Source: JACRLW01 sp050181465
Lineage (GTDB): Bacteria > Planctomycetota > UBA1135 > UBA2386
Length of the DNA: 64,000 nucleotides
Assembly (NCBI GenBank): GCA_050181465.1
Contig: JBFXDD010000002.1
Span: 62,001-126,000 of the forward strand
Reading direction: 5' to 3'
Part shown: piece after piece, positions 25,498 to 34,828 of the stretch
How the letters are laid out: the number at the start of each line of letters is the position of its first letter
Position numbering within the stretch: position 1 is the stretch's first letter
The notes under the pieces: generated by a model
Databases searched by the model: none
What the model was told of the DNA's origin: nothing
The model's input: the letters and a program-made list of their open reading frames with translations, nothing else
Made by a program: the position numbers and the translations under genes

Positions 25498-28400
25498 TCA
25501 GAATCCCAGGTGAATCTGCAGTCCGTCGGTGCCCGCGATCGCCTGGTAGATGCCGCCGAGGGGATCGAGGATCACCCATTGGGAGAACAGATCGATGCCG
25601 ACGTAGCTCGGCGAGGTGGGAATGACGAGCGATGCGGTCGCGAATCCGTTCGCGTCGGCGGCGAGGCTGATCCCGGTGATCAACGGGATCGCGAGATTGA
25701 GCCGGCAGCCGGAAATCGGCAGGTTCGACGGCAGGAAGGAGAACAACTGCGTCGCGGGCGCGAGGGGCAGGGCGTTGCCGAGTGTGACCGCGAAGGTCGT
25801 GCTGCCGATTCGCGGCAACCCGTTCGCGCCGATCAACGGATCACCGTTGCTGCCGCGACAGGCGACTCCGTACGACACCACGAAGGCGCTGCCGCCGGAG
25901 TTCGGGTCGTAGATCCACGGCTCGAGACCGGTGATTCCGTCGTTGCAGCCGAAGAACACGCGGTTGCCGATCGCTCGGAAGTTCGTGAAGGTCGCAGCGC
26001 CGAACCCGGTGCTGCCGAAGTTCGAGAGCCGTTGCGTGCCCGCCGCCGTTCCGTCCGAGGTCCACAACTGAAGGCCGTGGCTCAGGTCATGTGCTGCGAA
26101 CAGGAGTGGTGCGTTACCGCTGCGTGCAGTCAGTGAGCCTTGGATCGGACCGTGCATCGGACCCGGTCCGAGGTCCGTGAGTCGGCTCGTGCCGAGCGCC
26201 GTGCCGTCGGTGAACCACAACTCGCGACCGAAGCCGGTCAAGTCGTCGGTGAGAAAGAAGAGCCCACCTTGGCTCCAAGTCAGGTCGGTGAAACTCTGCG
26301 ACTGGAACTGAGCTGTGACCACGCGCGCGGTGCCGGTCGTGGTGCCGTCGGAACTCCAGATCTCGCGTCGACCCGCGACGAACGCCGTGAAGAACAACCG
26401 ACTACCGGCCACGGTCAGTTGCTCCGGGAACGACGACACCAGACCCGGCGCCACCTCGATCATCGTCGTGCCCGTCGCGGTGCCGTCGGTGAGCCACAGT
26501 TCACGGCCGGCCGTCGCATGGATCGCGGTGAACCAGAGCCGGTTGCCGTCGGGTGTGAGCTGCTCGGGTGCGGATCCCGACGAACCCACGCGGAGGTCGC
26601 CGACCATGAGCGTGCCGATGCCGGTGCCGTCGGTGCGCCACAGTTCGTCGCCGTGAACGCCGTCGTCGGCGGAGAAGTAGACGAGTGAGCTCGTCGCGGC
26701 GAACTCCTCGGTCAGCAAGGGAATGCTGTCGGCGCTTCCGGGGCGAAGGTCGAGGAGTTCGTGGGTTCCGGTAGGAGTGCCGTCGGTCACCCAGGGTTCC
26801 CGGCCGTTCGCCGAGTCGGCGGCGAAGATCGCGAGTGCGCCGAGGCCGGTGATTCCGCGGGGGAAGGGTTCCGGTGACGCGCTGGTGAGTTGGGTGGTGA
26901 GGTTCGTCACCGAGTCGCTGACGAAGAGTTGCCAGCCGGCGAGGAAGAGGTCTGCGGCGTAGACGACCTTCGAATTGCCCAGCGCGGCGGGGAATGCCGG
27001 TCGTGAGCCGAAGGAGCCCGGCTGCACGTCGGCGATCAGGTTCGTGCCGTTGCGCGTTCCGTCCGTCCACCAAGGTTCGTCGCCGAGTCCGGGAGTGCCG
27101 GCAGCGAAGTACACGCGCGAACCAACTTCGGTGAAGTCGCGCGGCGACGAGTCGTCGAAGGCCCGAAGGATGTCGCGAAGGAGCGAGGTTCCGGAACTCG
27201 TCCCGTCGGTGATCAGCGGCTCCACGGATGTGGAACCGATGGCACCGGCCAGGAGAACGTTGGTCCCGAAGGGCGTCATCGCGCGCGGGAAGGAGCCGCC
27301 GGTGCCGGCGACGAGATCCATCAGGACACTCGTTCCGAGCGGCGTGCCGTCGCTGCGAAAGATCTCGGTTCCCAGCGTGCTGGAACCCGCACTGAACCAA
27401 AGTTCTGCGCCGACGACGGCGAACCCTGCAGGCGACGAGGATCTGGATCCCGGCCACAAGTCCAGGAATATTCCCGTGCCGATCGGAGTGCCGTCCGAGC
27501 GCCACAGCTCGGCGCCCGCGGCGTTCGTTGCGCGGAACCAGACGAAGCCGTTCCAGACGATGAGATCCGCCGGATCACTGCTCGCAGCACCCGGGTTCGC
27601 ATCGAGCAAGAGTCGCGTCCCGGCAGTGGTGCCGTCGGTCGCCCAGAGCTCGCGACCGAAGCCGCCGCCGTCAGCGGTGAACACCGCGACGCTGCCGAGG
27701 GAGCGATACTCGCGCGGACTCGATGACGTCGCGCCCGGACTGAGGTCGCCGAGCGAACGCGTGTTGGCCGGCGTGCCGTCGGTGACGAAGGGTTCCATAC
27801 CCGCGCCGACATCCGCCGTGAACAGGACTTGGTTGCCGAAGCCTGCGAACTCTTCGAAGCGCGATGATGCGGCGCCGGGCGAGAGATCGGCGACGAGCGT
27901 CGTGCCGGTCGGCGTGCCGTCGGTGACGAAGAGTTCGCGCCCCAGGCCGGTGTCGTTGGAGGTGAAGAACAGACACGTGCCGTTCGGTGTGAGTGCCTCG
28001 GGTGAGCTGCCGCCGGGTCCGACGACGCGATCGATCGCCAACACTGTGCCAGCGGTCGTGCCGTCGCTCTTCCACAGTTCTCGACCGTGAACCCCATCGT
28101 CGGCGCTGAACCAGACCATCCCGCCGAACGCGACCAGCCCGCTCGCGTCGCTGCCGGACGAGCCGACGCGCAGATCCCTGAGCAGCACGGTTCCCGCCGT
28201 CGTGCCGTCGGTCTTCCACAACTCGCGACCGAGTCCGGGTACGTCCGCGACGAACAGCAATTCATTGCCGAGCGCCACGAAGTCGCGTGGCGCGCTGCCG
28301 CCGTTCGGCATCAGGTCGATCAACAATCGAGTGCCGGCTCCCGTGCCGTCCGTCACCCAGGGCTCCAGGCCGTAGTCGCCCGATGCGACGAACACCGCCT

Positions 28401-28539
28401 TGCCGTTGACGAGGTGGAAGCGCTCGACCCCGCTGCTCCCGTTGCCCCCGGTCGGGGTCATGATGTCCGAGATCAGATTCTGACCGGTCGCGGCGGCGAC
28501 GAGGACTTGTGCAACCAAGAGAACGCGCGAGAGCTGCAT
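25498..28539 (-). CDS. Secreted ELWxxDGT-repeat protein
   Basis: 1013 residues from ATG 28539, where a signal peptide starts (LSRVLLVAQVLVAAATGQN). I count 18 repeats of about 45-50 residues built on ELWKTDGTTAGT-like cores, each preceded by a strand such as LFVADVPGLGR; some units are degenerate (QLFVSDSV, EPWIYDPN). Such repeats are expected to form beta-propeller-like blades. The last 130 residues are a separate module rich in G, P and hydrophobic strands (ATASLVIPTSPSYVGIDLF), shared with two other proteins here. It is probably an extracellular or surface protein. It is flanked by repeat copies on both sides. Confidence 0.9.
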   Translation of the reverse strand: MQLSRVLLVAQVLVAAATGQNLISDIMTPTGGNGSSGVERFHLVNGKAVFVASGDYGLEPWVTDGTGAGTRLLIDLMPNGGSAPRDFVALGNELLFVADVPGLGRELWKTDGTTAGTVLLRDLRVGSSGSDASGLVAFGGMVWFSADDGVHGRELWKSDGTTAGTVLAIDRVVGPGGSSPEALTPNGTCLFFTSNDTGLGRELFVTDGTPTGTTLVADLSPGAASSRFEEFAGFGNQVLFTADVGAGMEPFVTDGTPANTRSLGDLSPGATSSSPREYRSLGSVAVFTADGGGFGRELWATDGTTAGTRLLLDANPGAASSDPADLIVWNGFVWFRATNAAGAELWRSDGTPIGTGIFLDLWPGSRSSSPAGFAVVGAELWFSAGSSTLGTEIFRSDGTPLGTSVLMDLVAGTGGSFPRAMTPFGTNVLLAGAIGSTSVEPLITDGTSSGTSLLRDILRAFDDSSPRDFTEVGSRVYFAAGTPGLGDEPWWTDGTRNGTNLIADVQPGSFGSRPAFPAALGNSKVVYAADLFLAGWQLFVSDSVTNLTTQLTSASPEPFPRGITGLGALAIFAADSANGREPWVTDGTPTGTHELLDLRPGSADSIPLLTEEFAATSSLVYFSADDGVHGDELWRTDGTGIGTLMVGDLRVGSSGSAPEQLTPDGNRLWFTAIHATAGRELWLTDGTATGTTMIEVAPGLVSSFPEQLTVAGSRLFFTAFVAGRREIWSSDGTTTGTARVVTAQFQSQSFTDLTWSQGGLFFLTDDLTGFGRELWFTDGTALGTSRLTDLGPGPMHGPIQGSLTARSGNAPLLFAAHDLSHGLQLWTSDGTAAGTQRLSNFGSTGFGAATFTNFRAIGNRVFFGCNDGITGLEPWIYDPNSGGSAFVVSYGVACRGSNGDPLIGANGLPRIGSTTFAVTLGNALPLAPATQLFSFLPSNLPISGCRLNLAIPLITGISLAADANGFATASLVIPTSPSYVGIDLFSQWVILDPLGGIYQAIAGTDGLQIHLGF

Positions 28540-28560
28540 AGGAGTGACCGACGATCGCCT

Positions 28561-28637
28561 TGCCCGGACTCTCGGTGAACGTCGTCGCGAGATCGACGCA
28601 GGTCGATGTTCGGCAACGTTCACGAAGAGTTCGGGCT
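28561..28637 (-). repeat. Inverted-repeat element, copy 4 (77 bp, arms only)
   Basis: Only the two terminal arms remain, TGCCCGGACTC at the left and GAGTTCGGGCT at the right, with about 25 bp between them; the whole centre is gone. It lies 21 bp upstream of the ELWxxDGT start, where a promoter would be expected. Confidence 0.8.
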
Positions 28638-28714
28638 GGCAGGGGAGATCGGTATTTTGCCGTCCGCACGCGCCCGGCGCAGCTTCCGCCGGACGCTGAG
28701 GGGGGACCTCCCGC

Positions 28715-29917
28715 TCAGGTCCGATAGTCGGCGTTGATGCGCACGTAGTCGGCCGTGAAGTCGCAGGTCCAGACCTCCACGCTCTCTTCGCCACTCGCGA
28801 GATCGACCCCGATCGTGACCGACTCGTCGTCGCGCAGGTGACGACTGGCGTCTCCTTCGCGTTCGGGGAACGGGCGCCCATCCTCGTAGACCGTGGTCTC
28901 GCCGACCCAGACGCGCGCGCGAGCGACATCGAGTGCGACGTCCGCGCGCCCGGCCGCCGAGAGGATGCGGCCCCAGTTCGGATCGCGACCGGCGATCGCA
29001 GTCTTCACCAGTGGGCTGGTCGCAATCGTGCGCGCCGCCCGCAGTGCTTCGTTCGCATCCTTCGCGCCGACGATCTGCACCGTGACGAGACGCGTGGCGC
29101 CTTCGCCATCGCGGGCAATGGTGCGAGCGAGTCTCGCAGCGACGTCGATCAGGCCGCCTTCGCACAGCTCAGGGTCGATCGCGCGGAATCTGGCCGTCGA
29201 CAGCAGGATGGCGGTGTCGTTGGGGGAGGTGTCGCCGTCGATGGTGACGCGATGAAAGGACCGATCCGCGACTCGGCGCAGGAGTTCGGCTGCGGGAGTC
29301 GACAATTCGCAGTCGGTCATCAAGAAGCCGAGCATGGTCGCCATGTTCGGGTGGATCATCCCGGCGCCTTTCGCGGTACCGACGACCGTCGCCTCCCCGC
29401 CGACCGCGTCGAAGGTCGCCGTGAACAGTTTCCGCGTCGTGTCCGTGGTCATGATCGCCCGCGCGAAGTCGCCCGCGCCGTCGGCCCTGGCCTCCGCAAC
29501 GAGCCCGCCAATCGCAGCGCGAATCTTGTCCATCGGCAGATGCGCACCGATGGCGCCGGTGCTGAGCGGCAGGACTTCGGATGGGCGACAACCGACCGCG
29601 TTCGCGACCAGCGTCGCGGTTTCCTTCGCCGCACGGATCCCCGCTTCACCGGTCGCGCAGTTGGCGCAGCCCGAATTCACGATGATGGCTCGAATGCGGC
29701 CCTTGCTCGCCGCAAGGTGCTCGCGACACACCGGGATGTGCGCGCCGATCAAGCGGTTCTGCGTGTAGATCGCAGCGGCTTCGACCGGTTCGTCGGCGAT
29801 CAGCACGCCGAGATCGAGTCCGCGGCCAGGCTTCTTGATGCCGGCGTAGGTGCCGGCCGCACGAAGGCCGCGGGGGAGGACGACATCATTCACCGACTCG
29901 CTGGATGCAACCGTCAT
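28715..29917 (-). CDS. argJ: ArgJ, ornithine acetyltransferase / N-acetylglutamate synthase
   Basis: 400 residues from ATG 29917, the usual length. It has IIVNSGCANCATGEAG, VLPLSTGAIGAHLPMDKI and KGAGMIHPNMATMLGFLMTD, where the Thr after A is the autocleavage nucleophile that yields alpha and beta chains. ARDPNWGRI-like and VRINADYRT endings are also present. ArgJ moves the acetyl group from N-acetylornithine to glutamate, closing the acetyl cycle of arginine synthesis in the cytosol. It is separate from the main arg operon 3 kb upstream but lies on the same strand. Confidence 0.96.
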   Translation of the reverse strand: MTVASSESVNDVVLPRGLRAAGTYAGIKKPGRGLDLGVLIADEPVEAAAIYTQNRLIGAHIPVCREHLAASKGRIRAIIVNSGCANCATGEAGIRAAKETATLVANAVGCRPSEVLPLSTGAIGAHLPMDKIRAAIGGLVAEARADGAGDFARAIMTTDTTRKLFTATFDAVGGEATVVGTAKGAGMIHPNMATMLGFLMTDCELSTPAAELLRRVADRSFHRVTIDGDTSPNDTAILLSTARFRAIDPELCEGGLIDVAARLARTIARDGEGATRLVTVQIVGAKDANEALRAARTIATSPLVKTAIAGRDPNWGRILSAAGRADVALDVARARVWVGETTVYEDGRPFPEREGDASRHLRDDESVTIGVDLASGEESVEVWTCDFTADYVRINADYRT

Positions 29918-30037
29918 GGCCGCCCTCGAACTTGGATACGCGCTCTTGGCGAATCAAGCTTCGCTGGTCGACTGGGCAACGTCACCAGCGGCGGTTCGCT
30001 CTTGTACCGTCACTCGAAGCTGTTCAATTCGCGACAC

Positions 30038-30796
30038 TCACTCAGAGACGACGCGAGCCGAGATCAGTCGGATCGGCTGCGAGGGCTTGCCCGAGGCGGA
30101 ACCGAGTTGCTCTATCGCGCGCACGGCTTCCATGCCGCTGACGACCTCGCCGAAGATCGTGTGTTTGCCGTCCAACCAGGCGGTCGGCTTGAAGGTGATG
30201 AAGAACTGGCTGCCGTCGGTTCCCGGACCGGCGTTCGCCATGCTGAGCAAGCCGCCCTTCGTGTGCTTGACCGTGGGCGAGAACTCCCCTGCGTACTGGT
30301 AGCCGGGCCCGCCGGTGCCGGCGCGCTCGTTCTTCGGGTCTTCCGAGAACGGGCAACCGCCCTGCGCCATGAACCCGGTGATGACCCGATGGAAGTGCAA
30401 GCCGTCGTAATAGCCGAGCTGCGTCAGGTAGATCGTGCTTGCGACGTGCCTCGGCGCAACGTCGGGCATGAACCGAATACGGATGTCCCCGGCCGACGTC
30501 GTGAGATCCCAGAAGTAGCTTCGGCCCGCGGGGAACGTCACCGACGGCGGCTGCGGCAACCGGTAGCGCCAAGTCGCGATGGACTTGTCGACTCGGCTAC
30601 CGAAATCGGCGAGGACGGCGAGGGGATCGTTCTGGTCGACGGGCGTGGGAGGAGTCATCTCGGGTGGCTTCTGGGCAGGATCCGGCTGCTGCGTCGGGTT
30701 CGTCTTGGCCGGATCGCCCTGACCTGACTGGTCGGGTGCACTGTCACAGCCGATCAGGGACAGGGCGAGGAAGCCGAGAAGGATGCAGCGATTCAT
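30038..30796 (-). CDS. Cyclophilin-type peptidyl-prolyl isomerase lipoprotein
   Basis: 252 residues from ATG 30796. The signal peptide ends in the lipobox LSLIGC, followed by a proline- and glutamine-rich linker (about 20-60). The cyclophilin domain (about 90-250) has FHRVITGFMAQGGCP, YAGEFSP, GLLSMANAGPGTDGSQFFITF and HTIFGEVVSGMEAV, with the catalytic Arg of FHR present. It probably assists folding in the periplasm. It lies between argJ and a secreted protein on the same strand, with no overlap to either; the 120-bp gap before argJ shows nothing notable. Confidence 0.92.
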   Translation of the reverse strand: MNRCILLGFLALSLIGCDSAPDQSGQGDPAKTNPTQQPDPAQKPPEMTPPTPVDQNDPLAVLADFGSRVDKSIATWRYRLPQPPSVTFPAGRSYFWDLTTSAGDIRIRFMPDVAPRHVASTIYLTQLGYYDGLHFHRVITGFMAQGGCPFSEDPKNERAGTGGPGYQYAGEFSPTVKHTKGGLLSMANAGPGTDGSQFFITFKPTAWLDGKHTIFGEVVSGMEAVRAIEQLGSASGKPSQPIRLISARVVSE

Positions 30797-30908
30797 GGGC
30801 GCGTGATCTTGGTTCGAGAATGGCGAGCCGAGCAGGATAGGGAGCGTGCCCGCGCGAGCAAGCGCGCGCGCCCTGGAGCATCGCCGACGGACGAGGATCC
30901 CGGCGCGC

Positions 30909-32813
30909 TCAGGGCAGGTAGATCGAGGTCAGGCGGCTGAGGTAGGGGGCGCCGGCGGCGGGCAGCACCAAGGCCTGAAACCCCAGGTCGAGGCCGGCGA
31001 GGGTCGCGTTGTTCGGAGTCGTGAGGACCAGTTCGCCCTGGCCGCCGGCATCGAGCGCGAGTGCCGGGAACGCGATGATCTGCGCGGGGTCCAGGTCGAG
31101 ATCGCCGAGTCCGACGATCGGTGTGGAACTCGCGCTCGCGAAGCCGGCGAGGATCGCATGACCGGCCAGCGCAGGGCCATCGAGTCGCAGGTGCAGATCG
31201 CTGCCGCGGCCCGGCATCCGCCGGAACTCAGGGAACTGAACCTCACTGCCGAGGTCGCCGCTCGTGGCGAAGGCGTGGACGCCCTGGTCCGTCAGCACGA
31301 GGCCGACTTCGGAATTGGCACGAACCTCGAATACGGTGCCGATCGCCGGGGCTCGCTCCACTGCGCCGTGTAGAGAAGCGAAGCCGATGACTTCATCGCT
31401 TCCCGGAGCGTGGGCGACGTAGGTCATGCGATGGGTGCGAACGTTCAGCGGACGATCGCCGGCACCGATGGGGGTGGTGAGGATCGCGTCGCGCCGCGGA
31501 TCGAACTGTGTCACGGAATGGTCGTCTTCGATCGTGCCCAGAGCGTTGTTGCGCGAAATGACCGGCGATGAACTCGGCCCCGCATCGAAAGGCACGTAGC
31601 GAGCTCGGCGCGGTGAGAAGAACCACCAACGCGACGGATTCTGGTCGGCCAGGATTGCGACGTTGCGGGCCAGCTCGGGCATCGCCGCGAGTGCCGTGGG
31701 CGGTGCCGGAGTCCAGGTGCCGGTGAACGCGGAGAAGATGCGTGCGCGCGTCGCGTTGCCGTCCAGCGCAGCGATCTGGGTCACCACGAGATCGATCGAC
31801 GCATTCGCGAGGCTCTGGCTGACGGCGATGCCGGTCAGTGCGCTGTAGCCCAGCACCGTCTGGCTCTCTACCAGCGCGCCGACCGCACCGTCCACCTGGA
31901 CTGCGGCAACCGTGCCGGTCGTCACCTGTGTGAAGCGACCGGACCCGGCACCGAAGAACCAGTGCGCAAGGCCGTCGGCGCTGGCGTGTGCGATGTGGTC
32001 GCTGGCGGTGAACACCATCCCGGCAGTCGGAACGAATTGGCGTTCGATGGTGCCGTGCACCCCACTGAAGCCGGCGAGCTCGAGAGCCGTCGTGAGGATG
32101 GCCACGTCGCCGACGAGCGACGCCACGTTCGGAGTCGCCGTGAAGAGTTCCGACGTCCAGCGATCGGTGATCGCCGAGTACGCATGGACCGTCGAACCCT
32201 CGATCGCGAGACCGAAGCTGTCACCGATCGCGACGGCGCTCGGCGCACCGTTCGCAGTGGCGTTGCGGAAGGTGCCGGTCAGCGCGCTGTAGCCGATCAG
32301 GCTCGTGCCGTCGACGGCGAGCAGGGCGTTGCGGAGCACGCTCACGCCGGCGCCGCTGCCGAGGTTGCTGCTGCGCCACCCGCCACGCAACCCGGAGAAG
32401 CACCAGAGGGTGTTGCCGTCGCGCACCGCGAGCACCACGTCGTTGCGCTGTGCGGTGGGATTGACGATCGCGTGGTTCACGCTGACCGGGATCGACTCGA
32501 AGCGGCCGGTCGTCGCGGAGAACGCATCGATCTGAATCGGCGTCTCCACGACCAGCCAGTCGTTCGTCTGTCGGATGCTCGCGCCGGGTGCGACGGGGTG
32601 GTTGATCCAACGGCGGGTCTTCGCCGAGAACACCGCGATCGAGGTGCCCTGCTGCACCCAGGCAATCTTGCCGAGCGCCTGCACCGAGCCGCTCGTGAGC
32701 CCGCTCTGCGCGTGAAACACCCATGACGAGGGGCGCTGCGCGATCAGCTCCTTCGACGAGACGCCGACCAGGAGCGCGGCGCCGACGAGGAGGGAGCGGG
32801 TGGCGATCTGCAT
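30909..32813 (-). CDS. Secreted repeat protein, probably beta-propeller, unknown function
   Basis: 634 residues from ATG 32813, where a signal peptide starts (TRSLLVGAALLVGVSSKELIAQ). The body has about 12 repeats of roughly 45 residues centred on a Y/F-S-A-x-T-G-x-W/F core: VFSAKTRRW, AFSATTGRF, YSALTGTF, YSAITDRW, FSGVHGTI, YSALTGIA, FSAFTGTW, FASLHGAV. The last 100 residues match the shared C-terminal module (LALDAGGQGELVLTTP, LDLGFQALVL). I recognise no named family. A TAGACT hexamer 13 nt upstream of the ATG suggests a very short leader. Confidence 0.8.
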   Translation of the reverse strand: MQIATRSLLVGAALLVGVSSKELIAQRPSSWVFHAQSGLTSGSVQALGKIAWVQQGTSIAVFSAKTRRWINHPVAPGASIRQTNDWLVVETPIQIDAFSATTGRFESIPVSVNHAIVNPTAQRNDVVLAVRDGNTLWCFSGLRGGWRSSNLGSGAGVSVLRNALLAVDGTSLIGYSALTGTFRNATANGAPSAVAIGDSFGLAIEGSTVHAYSAITDRWTSELFTATPNVASLVGDVAILTTALELAGFSGVHGTIERQFVPTAGMVFTASDHIAHASADGLAHWFFGAGSGRFTQVTTGTVAAVQVDGAVGALVESQTVLGYSALTGIAVSQSLANASIDLVVTQIAALDGNATRARIFSAFTGTWTPAPPTALAAMPELARNVAILADQNPSRWWFFSPRRARYVPFDAGPSSSPVISRNNALGTIEDDHSVTQFDPRRDAILTTPIGAGDRPLNVRTHRMTYVAHAPGSDEVIGFASLHGAVERAPAIGTVFEVRANSEVGLVLTDQGVHAFATSGDLGSEVQFPEFRRMPGRGSDLHLRLDGPALAGHAILAGFASASSTPIVGLGDLDLDPAQIIAFPALALDAGGQGELVLTTPNNATLAGLDLGFQALVLPAAGAPYLSRLTSIYLP

Positions 32814-32909
32814 GATGATGGAGCGAAGTCTACCGCGGATCGCTGCCGGCAAACTCCGCCGCGAGTCACGGGGCGCTCCGCGGAGGGTCAGGGGTCGCCG
32901 CCCGGCGTC

Positions 32910-33440
32910 TCAGACGAGCCGAACCGGCCGGCTCGGCAGGGTCGTACCCTCGGCCCGTTCCTCCGCGGTCGGCTCGCGAAGCACCCGCAGCATGGCGATT
33001 TCGTCGCAGGCGGTGAACTTCGGGCAGTTCTTGCAGTCGTTGAACATCTTGTGCGGCAGTTCGCGGTGCTCGACGACCCGGAACCCCATCTTCTCGAAGA
33101 AGCCCTGCACGTAGGTAAACGCGTAGACGTTGGGCACGCCGAGGTCCTGCGCGATCGCGATGAGCTGGTCGGCCATCGCCCGCCCCACGCCGCGCTTCTG
33201 CTCGTTCGGATGCACGGCGATCGAGCGGATCTCCGCCATGTCCGACCACACCACGTGAAGCGCGCCGCAGCCGACGAATCGACCGTCGACCTCCGCGACC
33301 ACGAAGTCGCGGATGTGCTCGATGACCGACGCCGGTGAGCGCGGCAACATCACCTGCCGCATCGCCAACTCGTTGACGAGCCGCATGATCTTCGCCGCAT
33401 CGCTCACGCGAGCCGGGCGAATGACGAGGCCGTTGGTCAT
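32910..33440 (-). CDS. GNAT N-acetyltransferase, probable N-acetylglutamate synthase
   Basis: 176 residues from ATG 33440, overlapping the argH stop (ATGA). It has the GNAT core (IRSIAVHPNEQKRGVGRAMADQL, motif A) and FFEKMGFRVVEHRELPHKMF. A C-terminal cysteine cluster (NDCKNCPKFTACDEIAM) is found in single-domain N-acetylglutamate synthases encoded with arginine genes. As the last gene of the arg operon it would make N-acetylglutamate from acetyl-CoA, complementing ArgJ. The substrate is inferred from context and motif; another acetyl acceptor is possible. Confidence 0.85.
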   Translation of the reverse strand: MTNGLVIRPARVSDAAKIMRLVNELAMRQVMLPRSPASVIEHIRDFVVAEVDGRFVGCGALHVVWSDMAEIRSIAVHPNEQKRGVGRAMADQLIAIAQDLGVPNVYAFTYVQGFFEKMGFRVVEHRELPHKMFNDCKNCPKFTACDEIAMLRVLREPTAEERAEGTTLPSRPVRLV

Positions 33441-34828
33441 GTCGCCTCCGTCTCGCGATGGGCTCGCGCACGCAGCACCGCGGCGCGGACTCGCGCGGGT
33501 GCGGTCCCGCCGAACACATCCCGCCGCGCCAGGACGGCGTCGACTCGCAACTGGCCGTGCAGGTCGCCCTTCAACTCGGGAAGTTGTGCTGCCAGCAGGT
33601 CGGCCGGGAGGTCCTCGATCTCGCAACCGTGCTCGATCGCCGTGCGCACCAGTTGACCGACGCGCTCATGTGCATCACGGAAGGGAACCTTGGCGCGGAC
33701 GAGGAGGTCCGCAAGATCCGTCGCGTTGAGCTGGCCGGTTGCGGCCGCTGAGCGGCAGCGCTCGGGCACGTACTCGATCGTCGCGACGACGGTAGTCGCG
33801 ACGCGAACGCACGCCATCGCCGTGTCGAGCGCGTCGAACAGCGCCTCCTTGTCTTCCTGCAAGTCCTTGTCGTAGGCCAGCGGCAGCGCCTTCATCGTCA
33901 TCAAGAGTGCTTGGAGTTGGCCGGCCACTCGGCCGCACTTGCCGCGGATCAGCTCGAGCGCATCGGGGTTCTTCTTCTGCGGCATCAGACTCGATCCGGT
34001 GGCGACCGCATCGCTGAACCGCACCATCCCCGCTTCGCTGCTGCCGAGGAAGATCCAGTCCTCCGCCAGTCGCGAGAGGTGGATCATCACCATCGTGCAG
34101 GCAAAGACGACCTCCGCGACGTGATCGCGGTCGCTCACGGCATCGAGGCTGTTGTGGGTGGGGCCCGCCTGGAAGCCGAGATCCTCGGCGAGCGCCTGGC
34201 GATCGATCGGAAACGCCGTGCCCGCGAGTGCGCCCGAGCCGAGCGGGCACGTCGCCATGCGCGCATCGGCATCACGCAGCCGTGAACGATCGCGCGCCAA
34301 CATCTCGCGGTAGGCCATCGCGTGATGCCCTGCGGTGATCGGCTGCGCTCGCTGGAGATGCGTGTAGCCGGGCATCGGCAGATCGGCGGTGCGATCGGCA
34401 AGGTCGAGCAACGCGGCATCGAGGGCGTCGAGGTGGCCGTCGAACTCGGTGATCGCGGCGCGCAGCCAGAGCTTCAGATCGGTCGCGACCTGGTCGTTGC
34501 GCGAGCGTCCGGTGTGCAACTTGCGCGCGAGCACGCCGACGACGCCGAGCAACTGGCGCTCGACGAAACTGTGGACGTCCTCGTCGGGAGCACCGGCGAT
34601 GCTCGAGCTGTCGCGGGCGAGATCCTCACGGAGTTGCCGAAGCGCGCCGGCGAGGGTCTCGACTTCGTCGGGCGCGAGCACGCCTGCACGGCCGAGAGCC
34701 TTCGCCCAGGCGATGCTGCCGACGATGTCCTGATCGACCAGCCGACGATCGAACGGCAGGCTGCGATTGAACTTCTCGAAGAAGGGATCGAGGCCGCCTT
34801 CGAAGCGGCCGCCCCAGAGCTTGCTCAT
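33437..34828 (-). CDS. argH: Argininosuccinate lyase
   Basis: 463 residues from ATG 34828, full length. It starts SKLWGGRFEGGLDPFFEKFN and carries HTGRSRNDQVATD, TPGYTHLQRAQPI-like PMPGYTHLQRAQPITAG and the superfamily signature GSSLMPQKKNPDALEL. It splits argininosuccinate into arginine and fumarate, the last step of the pathway. It overlaps the argG stop by 4 bp (ATGA) and the GNAT start by 4 bp, so translation is coupled through the operon. Confidence 0.97.
   Translation of the reverse strand: MSKLWGGRFEGGLDPFFEKFNRSLPFDRRLVDQDIVGSIAWAKALGRAGVLAPDEVETLAGALRQLREDLARDSSSIAGAPDEDVHSFVERQLLGVVGVLARKLHTGRSRNDQVATDLKLWLRAAITEFDGHLDALDAALLDLADRTADLPMPGYTHLQRAQPITAGHHAMAYREMLARDRSRLRDADARMATCPLGSGALAGTAFPIDRQALAEDLGFQAGPTHNSLDAVSDRDHVAEVVFACTMVMIHLSRLAEDWIFLGSSEAGMVRFSDAVATGSSLMPQKKNPDALELIRGKCGRVAGQLQALLMTMKALPLAYDKDLQEDKEALFDALDTAMACVRVATTVVATIEYVPERCRSAAATGQLNATDLADLLVRAKVPFRDAHERVGQLVRTAIEHGCEIEDLPADLLAAQLPELKGDLHGQLRVDAVLARRDVFGGTAPARVRAAVLRARAHRETEAT

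Noticed and set aside
25510..28578. Several plus-strand open frames opposite the ELWxxDGT gene
   Set aside because: They are arginine- and proline-rich shadows made by GC-rich codons of the repeat protein and have no start signals or domains.
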